DNA of 64,000 nucleotides from Chondrosia reniformis (GCA_947172415.1 OX359201.1:3410001-3474000); one strand, 5' to 3'. Shown: positions 44,580 through 58,074, numbered from the stretch's first letter. Notes: a model not told the origin generated them from the letters alone. Translations and numbers: made by a program.

Positions 44580-46977
44580 ATGTACTAGTAATAAATTCGA
44601 GTTATGAACTAGTTGTATGTCCTAGTTGTGTGTACTAGTTGTATATACTAGTTGTATGTACTAGTTGTAGGTACTTGTTACTAGTTAGATGTACTAGTAA
44701 TAATTACCAGTTGTAGGTACTAGTTGTATATCCTAGTTGTATGTTCTAGTTGTACTTTATAGTTATATTTTGTAGTAATATGTGATAGTTGTATGTACTT
44801 GTTGTATGTACTAGTTGTATATACCTGTAGTTTTTTCCAGTTACTAATTGTATGGTCTAGTTACATCTACTAGTTGTATGTACTGTTACAAGTTATATTT
44901 AATAGTAGTAGGTACTAGTTGTATGTACTAGTTGTAAGTAGTCGTTACTAGTTAAATATACCACTTGTATGTTCTAGTTGTACTTTATAGTTATATGTAG
45001 TAGTAATATGTAAAAGTTTTATGTTCTAGTTGTATGTACTAGGTGTAGGTACTAGTTTTATGTACTAGTTGTATGTGCTAATTTTATGTACTTGTTGTAT
45101 ATACTTACTGTATTTACTAGTACAAGTTATATTTCCTAGCTGTATGTACTAGTTGTAAATACTAGTTTTAAGTACTGGTTAGTAGCTGTATGTACTAAAT
45201 ATATGTACTCGTTCTTTGTAGTAAGTTATTTTACTAGTTGTATGTATTACTTACATGTACTGGTTTTATGTACTAGTTGTATGTACCTACTGTATGTACT
45301 AGTACAAGGTACATTTACTAGTTGTAGGTACTAGTAGTATCTTCTAGTTGTAAGTACTAGTTATATGTACTAGTTGAATGTACTTACAATATGTACTGGT
45401 ATAAGTTATTTTTACTAGCTGTAGGTACTAGTTGTATATACTAGTTGTATGTACAAGTTGTATCTTCTAGTAGTATTTGCTAGTTATATGTATTAGTTCT
45501 TTGTACTAGGTCATTTTACTAGTTGTATTTACTAGTTGTATGTACTAGTTTTATGTACTAGTTATAGGTACGTACTGCAAGTACTAGTACAAGTTATATT
45601 TACTAGTTTAAGGTACTAATTGTAGATACTATTTGTAAGTACTAGTTACTAGTTGTATGTACTAGTTGTACCTTCTAGGTGTGTGTACTAGTTATATGTA
45701 CTAGTTCTTTGTACTAGGATATTTTACTTGTTGTATATATTAGTTGTATGAACTAGTTGTATGAACTAGTTGTATGCACTAGTTATGTACTAGTTGTATG
45801 AACTAGATGTATATAATAGTTGTATGTACTAGTTATGTACTAGTTGTATATACTAGTTGAATGTACTAGTTGTATGAAGTAGGTGTATGCACTAGTACTG
45901 GTTACATTAACTAGTTTTAGGGACTAGTTGTATGTACTAGTTGTATGTAATAGTACAAGTTATGTTTACTACTTGTATTTACTAGTTGTATGTACCAGTT
46001 GTAAGAACTAGTTTTTAGTTCTATGTACTAGTTGTATGTTCTAGTTACCAGTTGTACCTACTAGTTGCATGTACTAGTTGTATGTTCTAGTTTTATGTAC
46101 TAGTTGTAGGTACTCTTTACTAGTCGTATGTAATAGTTTTATGTATTAGTTGTATGTACTAATTGTGTGTACTAGTTGTATGTACTTTGTATGTACTAGT
46201 TGTATGTACTTACTGTAAGTAATAGTAAAAATTATAAATACTAGTTGTAGGTACTAGTTGTATGTACTAGTTATGTACTAGTTGTATGTACTAGATTTAT
46301 GTACTCATTCTATGTACTAGTTCCATCTACTAGGTGTTGTACTAGTTGTATGTACTAGATGTATATACTAGTTGTATGTACTAGTTGTATGAACTAGGTG
46401 TAGGTACTAGTACTGGTTACATTTACTAGTTTTAGGTACTAGTTGTATGTACTAGTTGTATGTAATAGTAAAAGGTATGTTTACTACTTGAATTTACTAG
46501 TTGTATTTACTAGTTGTAAGAACTAGTTAATAGTTCTTGTACTAGTTGTATGTTCTAGTTAGCATTTGTATCTATATACTAGTTGTATGTACTATTTGTA
46601 TGTTCTAGTTTTATGTACTAGTTCTAGGTACTCTTTACTAATTGTAAGTACTAGTTAATAGTTCTGTGTACTAGTTGTATATAGTTACCAGTTGTGTATA
46701 CTAATTGTATGTACTAGTTGTATGTACTTACAATGTACCAGTTGTTTGTACTTACTGTATGTACTGGTACAAGTTATATTTACTAGTTGTAGGTACTAGT
46801 TGTTTGTACTAAATAGTTGTAAGTTCTAGTTAATAGTTGTATGTACTAGTTGTATCTTCTAGTTCTATGTACTAGTTGAAGTACTAGTTGAAGTTCTAGT
46901 TATATGGACTAGTCCATACAACTAATACATTCAATTAGGACATACAACTAGTACATACACGTAGTACTACATATAAA
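44580..46977 (-). repeat. 13-bp satellite, block 7
   Basis: TGTATGTACTAGT units for 2.3 kb, then at about 46,910-46,977 a short stretch in the opposite orientation (CATACAACTAGTACATACAC). No gene. Confidence 0.9.
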
Positions 46978-47617
46978 ACCGTATACGTAGAATTTTTCGT
47001 GGGTAAAATATTTTGTGGGTTAAATTTTCGTGGTTGAAGCCACCCACGAACATTCGCTGCCACGAAAACAGTTTGTTCGATGGATAGATGGCTGCTGAGT
47101 TCAGAAAAAAGCTATGCGTACGTGGATACCACGTTTTCAACGATATATGACGGAAGAATGGACACTTCATCATTGCCAGCGCTGCTCCTCTTCTTCCGAA
47201 GCTCTTCCCTGTACACGTTTCTGATTGATCGCACAGTGGTTTCGCTGACAGTCTTCTCCAGTCTTTGTGAGAACACTTGGGCTGCCGACACAACTCCATG
47301 CTGGCAGGTATACTTGCCTATCTCGGAACGCACGGTGGGGCTGTAGGTTTGGCTGCTTCCTTCGTGACCTCCTGCACAAGGCGGTTCGCTTCCACAATGG
47401 ATGACGATGGTAGAGTCAAAGAGAGCTGGCCTCGGGGGTCAGGTAGTCCATCGATAGGTCTCATATAGCATAAGAGAGCCATCTTCTCACATCTTTGCAA
47501 GCATGTGGTAACAATGCTCTAATTATTTGTGGTGGCAACATTTTCGTGGGTTTAATTTTCGTGGTTGAAGGGACCCATGAAAATTTCAACACAACGAAAA
47601 TTTCTACGTATACGGTA
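46978..47617. mobile_element. TIR transposon (640 bp) with a helix-turn-helix transposase remnant
   Basis: Ends ACCGTATACGTAGAA...TTTCTACGTATACGGT are inverted repeats, with further CGTGG/TTTCG homology inside. The corresponding place in two neighbouring satellite repeats (near 48,105 and 48,595) reads CTACATATAATATTTAAAAG without the element and so serves as an empty site. A clean target duplication is not resolved. Confidence 0.85.
47112..47333 (-). pseudogene. helix-turn-helix N-terminal transposase fragment
   Basis: 73 codons: MRSEIGKYTCQHGVVSAAQ, VFSQRLEKTVSETTVRSIRN, VYREELRKK. This matches the DNA-binding region of transposases common in sponges and cnidarians (IGKYAxxNG...SESTVR), of pogo/Tigger type by my recollection. 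Upstream, in another frame (about 47,330-47,440), SLTLPSSSIVEANRLVQEV looks like the preceding part, so there is a frameshift. No DDE catalytic domain follows; the ORF drifts into unrelated sequence within the element. Confidence 0.55.
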
Positions 47618-47630
47618 CTTAAAAGGGCTA

Positions 47631-49000
47631 CATACAACTTGTTCATGCAACTAATACATACAACTAGTAGACACAACTTGTACATAACTAGTATATATAA
47701 CTAGTACACATACCTAGTACAAACAACTAGTACATTTAACTAGGTGTAGATACTAATTTTATTTACTAGTTTTATGTACTACTTGTATGTACTAGTTCAA
47801 TGTACTATTTCAATGTACTACTTGTATGTTCTCGTTAATAGTTGTATGTATTAGTTGTATGTACTAGTTTTATGTACTAGTTGTATGTACACGTTGCATG
47901 TACTAGTTGTTTGTACCAGTTGTATTTACTAATTGTTTCAACTAGTTGTATGTACTATTACAAGTTATGTTTACTACTTGTATTTACTAGTTGTATCTAC
48001 TAGTTGGATGTACTGGTTGTAAGTTCTAGTTAAATGGACTAGTCCATACAACTAATACATTAAAGTAGAACATACAACTAGTACATACACGTAGCACTAC
48101 ATATAATATTTAAAAGTACTACATACAACTTGTTCATGCAACTAATACATACAACTAGTAGACATAACTTGTACATAACTAGTATATAAAACTAGTACAC
48201 ATACCTAGTACAAACAACTAGTACATTTAACTAGGTGTAGATACTAATTTTATTTACTAGTTTTATGTACTACTTGTATGTACTAGTTCAATGTACTATT
48301 TCAATGTACTACTTGTATGTTCTCGTTAATAGTTGTATGTATTAGTTGTATGTACTAGTTTTATGTACTAGTTGTATGTACACGTTGCATGTACTAGTTG
48401 TTTGTACCAGTTGTATTTACTAATTGTTTCAACTAGTTGTATGTACTATTACAAGTTATGTTTACTACTTGTATTTACTAGTTGTATCTACTAGTTGGAT
48501 GTACTGGTTGTAAGTTCTAGTTAAATGGACTAGTCCATACAACTAATACATTAAAGTAGAACATACAACTAGTACATACACGTAGCACTACATATAATAT
48601 TTAAAAGTACTACATACAACTTGTTCATGCAACTAATACATACAACTAGTAGACATAACTTGTACATAACTAGTATATAAAACTAGTACACATACCTAGT
48701 ACAAACAACTAGTACATTTAACTAAGTGTAGATTCTAATTTTATGTACTAGTTTTATGCACTACTTATATGTACTAGTTCAATGTACTACTTGTATATTC
48801 TCGTTAATAGTTGTATGTCTTAGTTGTATGTACTAGTTTTATGTACTAGTTGTATGTACTATTACAAGTTTGTTTACTACTTGTATTTACTAGTTGTATG
48901 TACTAGTTATATGTACTGGTTGTAAGTACTAGTTAATAGTTTTATGTACTAATTGTATGTACAAGTTTTATGTACTAGTTGTAGGAACTAGTCGTAAGTA
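47631..49000. repeat. 490/491-bp higher-order repeat, three units
   Basis: ACATACAACTTGTTCATGCA begins at 47,631, 48,121 and 48,612. Units 1 and 2 are nearly identical; unit 3 diverges in its second half. Each unit contains both orientations of the 13-bp repeat, so it is an internally inverted unit repeated in tandem. Confidence 0.85.
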
Positions 49001-50219
49001 CTAGTTGTGTGTACTAGTTGTATATACTAGTGAAATGTACTATTTATATGAACTAGTTACATGTACTAGGTATATGTAGTAGTAATAAATACTAGTTATG
49101 TACTATTTGTATGTACTCGTTGTATGTACTAATTACAAGTACTTTATTAGTTTTGTGTATTAGAACTAGGTATATTTACTAGCTGTAGGTGCTAATTATT
49201 TCTACTAGTTGTGTGTACTAGTTGTATGTACTAGGTGTATATACTAGTTGTATGTACTACTTGTAGGTACTCGTTATTAGTTGTATGTACTAGTTGCAAG
49301 TACCAGTTGCATTTACTAGTTGTATGTACTGGTTGTAAGTACTCCTTGCATGAACAAGTTGTATGTAGCAGTTGTATGTATTATATGTAGGACTAGTTGT
49401 ATCCACTAGTTTTATGTACTAGTTCAATGTACTAGTTGTATGTTCTCATTAAAAGTTGTATGTGTTAGTTGTATGTACTAGTTTTATGTACTAATTCCAG
49501 TTATATGAACTAGTTGTATGTACTAGTTGTGTGTATTAGTGGTATGTACTAGTTGTATGTACTAGTTTTATGTTCTTTCAATGTATTAGTTATTTGTACT
49601 TACTGTATGTACTAGTACAAGTTATATTTACTCGTTGTAGGTACTAGTTGTATATACAAGTTTTAAGTTTAGTTACTACTTGTATGTACTAGTTGTATCT
49701 TCTAATTGTATGTACTAGTTGTATGTACTAGTTGTAGGTACTAGTTGTATGTACTAGTTCAATGTACTAGTTGAAGTACTAGTTGTAGGTAGTAGTTCTA
49801 TGTACTAGTTGATGTACCAGTTGTATATGCTATATATTTATATGAACTAGTACATACCATTAATACATTCAACTACAACATGCAACTAGTATATACAGGT
49901 AATACTACATATAATACATACAACTACTACATACAACTTGTTCATGCAACTGGTACATACAACTAGTACATACAACTTGTACTTAACTAGTATATATAAC
50001 TAGTGCATATACCTAATACGAACAACTAGTACATATAACTAGTTGTAGATTCTAATTATATGTACTAGTTGTATGTAGTAGTGGATGTGCAAGTTGCATG
50101 TACTAGTTTTATGTGCTAGTTTTATGTACTAGTTATATGTAGTAGTGGTGTGAAATAGTTATATGTTCTAGTTGTATGTAGTAGTTCTATGTACTATTTG
50201 AAGTATTAGTTGTATGTGC

Positions 50220-51650
50220 TAGTTATATGGACTAGTCCATGCAACTAATATATTCAACTAGAACATGCAACTAGTACATACATGTAGTACCACATATAAT
50301 ACATACAACTACTACATACAACTTGTTCATGCAACTAGTACATACAACTAGTACATATAACTGGTTGGAGATGCTAATTTTATGTCCTAGTTGCATGCAC
50401 TAGTTGAAAGTACCAGTTGCATGTTGTATGTACCGGTTGAAAGTACTAGTTTCATGAACAAGTTGTATGTAGTAGTTGTACCTATTTTATATAGTATTAG
50501 TTGTATCTACTAGTTTTATGTACTAGTTCAATGTGCTAGCTGTATGTTCTCATTAAAATTGTATGTGTTAGTTGTATGTACTAGTTTTATGTACTAGTTC
50601 TAGTTATATGAACTAGTTGTATGTACTAGTTGTATGTATTAGTGGTATGTACTAGTTGTATGTACTAGTTGGAGGTACTAGTTGTATATACTAGTTGTAT
50701 GTGCTAGTTATATGGACTAGTCCATGCAACCAATATATTCAACTAGAACATGCAACTAGTACATACAAGTAGTACCACATATAATACATACAACTACTAC
50801 ATACAACTTGTTCATGCAACTGCTACATACAACTAGTACATATAACTGGTTGGAGATGCTAATTTTATGTACTAGTTGCATGCACTAGTTGAAAGTACCA
50901 GTTGCATGTATATACTAGTTGTATGTACCGGTTGTAAGTACTAGTTTCATGAACAAGTTGTATGTAGTAGTTGTACCTATTATATGTAGTATTAGTTGTA
51001 TCTACTAGTTTTATGAAATAGTTCAATGTGCTAGCTGTATGTTCTCATTAAAAGTTGTATGTGTTAGTTGTATGTACTAGTTTTATGTACTAGTTCTAGT
51101 TATATGAACTAGTTGTATGTACTAGTTGTGTGTATTAGTGGTATGTACTAGTTGTTTGTACTAGTTGGAGGTACTAGTTGTATATACTAGTTGTATGTAC
51201 TAGTTGAAGTACTAGTTGTATGTAGTAGTACTATGTACTAGTTGAAGTATTAGTTGTATGTGCTAGTTATATGGACTAGTCCATGCAACTAATACATTCA
51301 ACTAGAACATACAAGTAGTACCACATATAATACATACAACTACTACATACAACTTGTTCATGCAACTGGTACATACGACTAGTACATATAACTGGTTGGA
51401 GATGCTAATTTTATGTACTAGTTGCATGCACTAGTTGAAAGTACCAGTTGCATGTATATACTAGTTGTATGTACCGGTTGTAAGTACTAGTTTCATGAAC
51501 AAGTTGTATGTAGTAGTTGTACCTATTATATGTAGTATTAGTTGTATCTACTAGTTTTATGAACTAGTTCAATGTGCTAGCTGTATGTTCTCATTAAAAG
51601 TTATATGTGTTAGTTGTATGTACTAGTTTTATGTACTAGTTCTAGTTATA
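50220..51650. repeat. about 485-560-bp higher-order repeat, three units
   Basis: The phrase ATGGACTAGTCCATGCAAC starts a unit near 50,228, 50,713 and 51,272. Each unit goes on with ACTGGTTGGAGATGCTAATTT, GTACCGGTTG and GTTCTCATTAAAA in order. ATGGACTAGTCCAT is itself a 14-bp palindrome and marks the point in each unit where orientation changes. Confidence 0.8.
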
Positions 51651-54594
51651 TGAAATAGTTGCAGGTTCTAGTTGTATGTACTAGTTGTATGGACATGTTG
51701 TATATACTATTTATATGTACTATATATGTACTACTTGTATGTATATACTAGTTGTATTTACTAGTTATATTTAGTAGTTCTTTGTATTTTTACTTGTATA
51801 TATGTACTGGTTGTATGAACTAGTTATATGTACTAGTGGTATGTACTAGTTGTATGTACTAGTTGTTTGTACTCATTACTATTTTAAAATACTAGTTGTA
51901 TGTACTAGTTCTATGTACAATTGTATGTACTTGTTGTATGTACTATTTGCATGAACAAATTGTATGTACTAGTTACTAGTTGTATATATAGTCTATAGTT
52001 ATGTACAAATTGTATGTACTAGTTGTATGTACTAGTTGCATGAACATGTTCTATGTAGCAGTTGTATCTATTTTATGTAGGACTACTTGTATGTACTAGT
52101 TTTATGTACTAGTTGAATGTATTAGTTGTATATAATCGTCCATATAACTAGCACATACACGTAGTACATAGAACTAGTACTTCAACTATTAACTAGTACA
52201 TACAACTAGTACATACAACTAGCACATACAACTAGTATGTACAACTAGTACTATACCTAGTAGATGGAACTAGTACATAGAATGAGTACATACAACTAGT
52301 ACATAACAAGTTCCTATAACTATTACACACATCTAGTACAAACAACTAGGACATAACTAGTACATACAGCTAGTACATACAAGTAAACATACAACTAGTA
52401 AAATAAACAAGTACAAAGAACTAGTAAATTTAACTAGTACATACAACTTGAAGATACAACTAGTACATACAACTTGAAGATACAACTAGTACATACAACT
52501 AGTGCATACAACTAGAACATACAACTAGTACATACTAATTGTACATACTATTAGTACATACAATTAGACTATATATACAACTAGTAACTAGTACATACAA
52601 TTAGTACATGCAAATAGTACATTCTACAAGTACATACAATTGTACATAGAACTAGTACATACATCTATACTAGTTATATGTACTAGTTTTTGTACTTGTT
52701 TATTATACTAGTTGTATGTACTAATTGTGTGTACTAGTTGTATGTACTTTGTATGTACTAGTTGTATATAGTAGATGTATGTAATAGCTGTAAGTACTTG
52801 TTATGTACTAATTGTATGTACTCGCTCTGTGTACTAGTTCCATCTTCTAGGTGTTGTACTAGTTGTATATATTAGTTGTATATACTATTTGTATGTACTA
52901 GTTGTATTTATTAATTGCATGTACTTTACTAGCTTTATGTATTAGTACTAGTGATATTTACTAGTTGTAGGAACTAATTGTTTCTACTAGTTGAAGTACT
53001 AGTTGTATGTATTAGTTATATGTACTAGTTGTAGATACTAGTTGTATATACTAGTTAAAAGTACTAGTTATATGTACCAGTTTTATGCACTAGTTGTATC
53101 TACTCACTGTATATACTAGTACAAGTTATATTTACTAGTTGCAGGTAGTAGTTGTATGTACTAGTTGTAAGTTCTAGTTACCAGTTGTATCAACTAGTTG
53201 TATCTTCTAGTTGTAAGAACTACTTGTACGTATTAGTAGTATGGACTAGTTCTACGTACTAGTTGAAGTACTGGTTGTATGTACTAGTTGTATATACTAG
53301 TTATATGGACTAGTACATACAACTTGTACATCCAACTTGTACATAGCTAGAATATATATATAACTAGTACATATATGAAGTACAAACAACTAGTAAATAT
53401 AACTAGTTGTAGATACTCACTGCATGTACTAGTTGTATGTACTAGTTTTATGCACAACTTGCATGTACTAGTTGTAAGTACTAATTACATTTACTAGTTG
53501 TTTGAACTAGTTGTATATACTAGTTGTATGTACTTGTTGTATGCACTAGTTACTAGTTGTAGGGTCTGGATTTATGTAATCATTGTATGTACTAGTTTTA
53601 TGTACTAAATGTATGTACTTTATTAGTTTTATATACTAGTACTAGTTATATTTAATAGTTATAGGTACTAATTGTAGGCACTACTTGTATGTTCTAGTTG
53701 TATGTACTAGTTGTATGTACTACTTGTATGTTCTAGATATATTTATTAGTTGTTGGTACAATTTTTCTGTACTATTTGTATGTACTAGTTGTATGTACTA
53801 GTTACTAGTTGTAGAGTCTAGTTATATGTACTAGTTTTATGTACTAGTTGTACATACTAGTAATATGTATTAATTTTATGTACAAGCTGAAGAACTAGTT
53901 GTATGTACTTTTTTGTACTAGTTATATGGCCTAGTACATACAACTAATACATTCAACTAGTACATACAAAAAGTACATACAACTAGGACTACATATAATA
54001 CATACAACTAGTACATACAACTTGTACATCCAGCTTGGACATAACTAGTATATAAAACTAATACATATATGAAGTACAAACAACTAGTACATATAACTAG
54101 TTGTAGATACTATTTGTATGTACTAGGTTTATGTACTTGTTGTATGTAGTAGTACTAGTTATAGGGTCTAGATATATATATTCGTTGTATGTACTAGTTG
54201 TATGTACTAATTGAACGTACTTCGCTAGTTTTATGTACAAGTGCTAGTTATATTTACTAGTTGTAGGTACTAGTTGTATATTCTAGTTGTATGTACTAGT
54301 TGTATGAACTAGTTGTATGTTCTAGATATCTTTATTAGTTGTTGGTACAATTTGTCTGTACTCTTTGTATGCATTAGATGTATATACTAGTTACTAATTT
54401 TATGTACTAGTTACTAATTGTGGAGTCTAGTTGTATGTACTTGTAGTATGTATAAGTTGGACGTACTAGTTGTATGTTCTAGTTGAATCAACTAGTTGCA
54501 TGAAGTAGTTATAGGTACTATTTATATTTACTAGTTGTAGGAACTAGTTGTATATACTAGTTGTATGTACTAGTTGTATTTACTGGTGCAAGTT

Positions 54595-55115
54595 ATCCGA
54601 GAGTATGATAGTACTCTCTATGTAGGAATGGTACCGGCTGTTTCGTTTTCTCCATACATTTGTATATGAGCGAAAATCCGAAATAGGCTGAAAATCGCCG
54701 AAAAAAGGCTATGTATAGTTAAACATAGACCAGCCATGCTATAAACTGGCCCTTAAGGGAAGCGACCGTGTTCCGCTGGCAAATGAACGCACTTTGAAAT
54801 TTCCCATTTTCTTTTTCTTCTTCATCTTCATCTTCATCTTCATCTTCATCTTCTTCATCTTCTTCGCCCGCTGTAACAAAAAAAAAGAAATAAGCCTTCG
54901 GACTACTACTTAAGCGAAAATACTCTAAATTTTCCGAGCTGTATTCTTTTGTAGAAGCAAGAGCGATAACGCTATTATTGAGTATGACGATTTTCATGGC
55001 CCCAGAGTCAAGGCCTCAATAAATTCGTTATTTTAATGACGTCATATTCAGTCGACGATTGCGTAACCAAAATGGGTTTAGAATTCCTAGCTTATGCTCC
55101 ATAAAAAGTACAGAA
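54595..55115. repeat. non-satellite spacer with repeat A/33-kb-repeat pieces and a (CTTCAT)n run
   Basis: 54,597-54,640 is an inverted end of repeat A (ACTCTCTATGTAGGAATGG). 54,645-54,810 matches 33,290-33,430. 54,810-54,860 is a CTTCAT/CTT microsatellite that creates an Asp/Glu run in a minus-strand 92-codon ORF (54,719-54,997), which I do not regard as a gene. Confidence 0.55.
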
Positions 55116-55366
55116 ACTAGAGAATAATAAAAATTTTCTATAAAAGAAGTGAAGATGTAGGGATGGCACAAAAAGCACAGAAACAAGAAAGGGATGTTAC
55201 ACAGTGAAGCATTAGCTATGCATGAATCCTACAAGCAAGGGTGTTGTATGATTTATGCATATATAGCTAATGCTTCACTGTGTAACATCCCTTTCTTGTT
55301 TCTGTGCTTTTTGTGCCATCCCTACATCTTCACTACTTTTATAGAAAATTTTTATTATTCTCTAGT
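55116..55366. mobile_element. foldback MITE with ~103-bp arms
   Basis: 55,116-55,218 (ACTAGAGAATAATAAAAATT ... GAAGCATTAGCTAT) is the near-perfect reverse complement of about 55,264-55,366, leaving a loop of about 45 bp. Flanked by satellite on the right. Half of a related element lies at 18,871-19,005. No coding capacity. Confidence 0.92.
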
Positions 55367-55369
55367 ATT

Positions 55370-56345
55370 TAATAGTTGTAGGTACTAGTTGTATGTACTA
55401 GTTGTAAGTACTAGTTATATACTAGTTGAATGTTCTAGTTACTAGTTGTATGGTCTAGTTATATGTACTAGTTTTATGTACTAGTTGTATCAACTAAATG
55501 TATGTACTTTACTAGTTTTATGTACTACTAGTTTTTATATTTACTAGATGAAGGTACTGATTGTATGTACTAGTTGTATGAACTAGTTCTATTTACTAGT
55601 CTAAGTACTAGTTGTATGTACTAGTTGTATTTATTATTTATTTGGACTAATACATACAACTAGTACCAACATCTAATACAACATCTAATACATACAACTA
55701 GTGCATACGACTTGTGCGTACAACTAGTACATACAACTAGTACATCCAACTTGTACATAACTAGTATATATGACTAGTATATAGACCTAGTACCAACTAC
55801 TAATACATATAACTAGTTGTAGATACTAATTGTATCTACTAGTTGTATGTACTAGTTGTATGTACAACTTGCATTACCAGTTGTAAGTACTAGTTATATT
55901 TACTAGTTGGTTGAACTAATTGTATGTACTAGTTACTAGTTGTATGGTCTAGAGGTAAGTAGTTGTTTTATGTACTAGTTGTATGTACTAGTTGTAGGTC
56001 CTTTACTAGGTTTAAGTACTAGTACTAGTTATATTTAATAGTTATAGGTACCAATTGTATGTGCTAATTGTATGTACTTTTTGTATGTACTAGTTGTATG
56101 TATATACTACTTGTAGCACTAGTTATATGTACTAGTTATATGTACTATCTACTAGTTGTATGTACTAGTTGTATGTACAACTTGCATGTACTAGTTGTAA
56201 GTACTAGTTATATTTACTAGTTGGTTGAACTAATTGTATGTACTAGTTACTAGTTGTATGGTCTAGTTGTAAGCAGTTGTTTTATGTACTAGTTGTATGT
56301 ACTAGTTGTAGGTACTTCACTAGTTTTAAATACTAGTACTAGTTA
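55370..56345 (-). repeat. 13-bp satellite, block 9
   Basis: TGTATGTACTAGT units, with a plus-oriented island near 55,650-55,810 and a partly duplicated segment (about 55,840-56,040 and 56,155-56,345, sharing ACTAGTTGGTTGAACTAATT). Confidence 0.88.
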
Positions 56346-56541
56346 TATTTCCTCCGGAAATGATGTAACCGATGACATCACTGATGAGGTAATCAAAACT
56401 GGCGGGAAATGAAGACACCTTGAAGACCAACACCAGTCACTGAAGAAGACCCCCAGGGTTGAAATGTTTGGCAAGCAGAAGAATCGAAAAAACTGCGTCT
56501 CTAGACGCTCTAAAAGTCGAAAGATGAACCTTTACAAAGAT
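56346..56541 (+). mobile_element. Penelope-like 3' end
   Basis: The sequence ends GACCCCCAGGGTTGAAATG, TTTGGCAAGCAGAAGAATCG, GCTCTAAAAGTCGAAAGATG, CCTTTACAAAGATT, the same tail as in the 2,987-3,176 palindrome. A short open frame before it (GNDVTDDITDEVIKTGGK, stop) may be the ORF end. CTGAAGA and GTTGAAAT in the tail sit where a degenerate hammerhead core would be. Satellite on both sides; about 130 bp of satellite follow to 56,670. Confidence 0.7.
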
Positions 56542-57298
56542 TATATGTACTAGTTGTATGTACTTGTTGTATGTACTTTGTATGTATTAGTTTTATGTAC
56601 TTACTGAATGTACTAGTACAAGTGATATTTACTAGTTGTAGGTACTAGTTGTATGTACTAGTTGTAAGTATTATTAGATAATGATTTTAGACGAAATCGT
56701 TCTTTAACTATCTCTCACAAATACCAACAGATTAGTTGGAAAAAGCATAACAAAATTCGGACTTCAGAATGTGATCATCATTGGATCGACCTCTAATAAC
56801 GATGGATTCGCCTAACTAGCTATATAGTTATTTGTACTAACTGGATTACTCATCTGCTATAATTTGTTCATCCACAATTGTAAAATAATCCAATTCATAG
56901 CGGTGACAATAATGACTTCAAAATCGAGCATACTTTTCAGTGTATAAGGCCATTTTCTCAGAGTATATCATATTACATAATAAGAAATTTGAAAACTCAT
57001 GGGGCAGCAACTTGAACTACTTGCCACGTGATATCATTCTTATCCTTGAACCTACCAGAATGTTTTCCTGGGATCCTTTTTTTCTCTAAGTTTTAACAAT
57101 CTGATTAAGGGTAATTTAAAGGAAAAAAGTCACTTTACTGTGCCTGGAATGCTCACAACAAATTCATATGTAACTAATTTTGGTTGTATATATATGGATA
57201 TATATATATACATACTCTTAATTCTCACCATACACTGCACATATACCTGTACATGAATCACATTGCAATTAATTGTAATTCAAATTAATCATTTTTAA

Positions 57299-57612
57299 TT
57301 AATCATCACTTATGCAATCTTCAGAAACATGACAACAGAGTTGCAGTACTGTATGAAGTGGAAAGAACTTGTTTAAAGCCCTATCAGTTGAGTATATGAC
57401 TGAAGAATCAGATGTTGAAAATGACCCTAATGCTTTACGCACCCATACCTTATCATGGAGATGCGATGATAAGTCAGTAAATTCTTTTTGTCTGTATACA
57501 TTCATATATCTTTTAATACAGCTGGCAATGCCTTTCTGAAAAAGCTTGATGAAAGGTGACTTAGAAGGTCCAGTAGCAAGAATTTCGTAATTCCAAAAAT
57601 GAGGAGAGTCAC
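57299..57612 (-). CDS. hypothetical protein fragment
   Basis: A minus-strand frame open from about 57,612 reads RFSDSPHFWNYEILATGPSK, SPFIKLFQKGIASCIKRYMN, VYRQKEFTDLSSHLHDKVWV, then a Ser-rich stretch and LHTVLQLCCHVSEDCISDD before the stop at 57,299. The composition looks coding and an AG acceptor is available at its start (ATTCAG or AATGAG). I do not recognise the family. It could be a last exon of a gene continuing to the right or a TE remnant. 56,671-57,298 shows no gene. Confidence 0.35.
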
Positions 57613-58074
57613 TGAATCTTCCTCATTGTCCTCACCACCACAAGGAGCAGCTAAATGGACGGTGTCTATTGAGTGGTTAGAAAGAAGTACGTAAGTTAAT
57701 ATATTAGGCTTTAGACATTATAGGTGTCAATTAATACATAATCTAAAACACCATATTCCGAAAACTATGCTCTTGGTAGCTATGTGAAGTTACAGATGTG
57801 TATATATAATTGTAGATCCAGAATACCCAGAGGAAACCTTGACAGTCACTGATCCAGAATCCCGTGATTGAGATGATTGCTTTTCTCTAGCCAGTTTTTA
57901 GCAGCCCCTTATATTGTTACAATTACATTGTACGGCTTGATGTTATGGAAAGATAAATATATAATACGTGTTCATGCGCAACTGTTATAACACTTCTTTT
58001 ATACATCGATATATGCATAATACGAGTTCATACCCAACTATTGTAACACTTAATTTATACGTCAATACATCGTT

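Larger units (their letters stand above)
47618..54594 (-). repeat. 13-bp satellite, block 8, mixed orientation
   Basis: About 7 kb, mostly TGTATGTACTAGT, but with plus-oriented islands (about 47,630-47,740, 48,030-48,235, 48,530-48,720, 49,850-50,040, 52,140-52,670, 53,310-53,410, 53,930-54,100). Two higher-order repeat families lie inside (47,631-49,000 and 50,220-51,650). No gene. Confidence 0.9.

Noticed and set aside
44408..44638. Plus and minus ORFs of 76-78 codons
   Set aside because: They span the palindromic TIR element and run into satellite, so they are chance frames.
54719..54997. 92-codon ORF with Asp/Glu run
   Set aside because: The acidic run is the CTTCAT microsatellite read in one frame; the flanks are dispersed repeats and no family features are visible.
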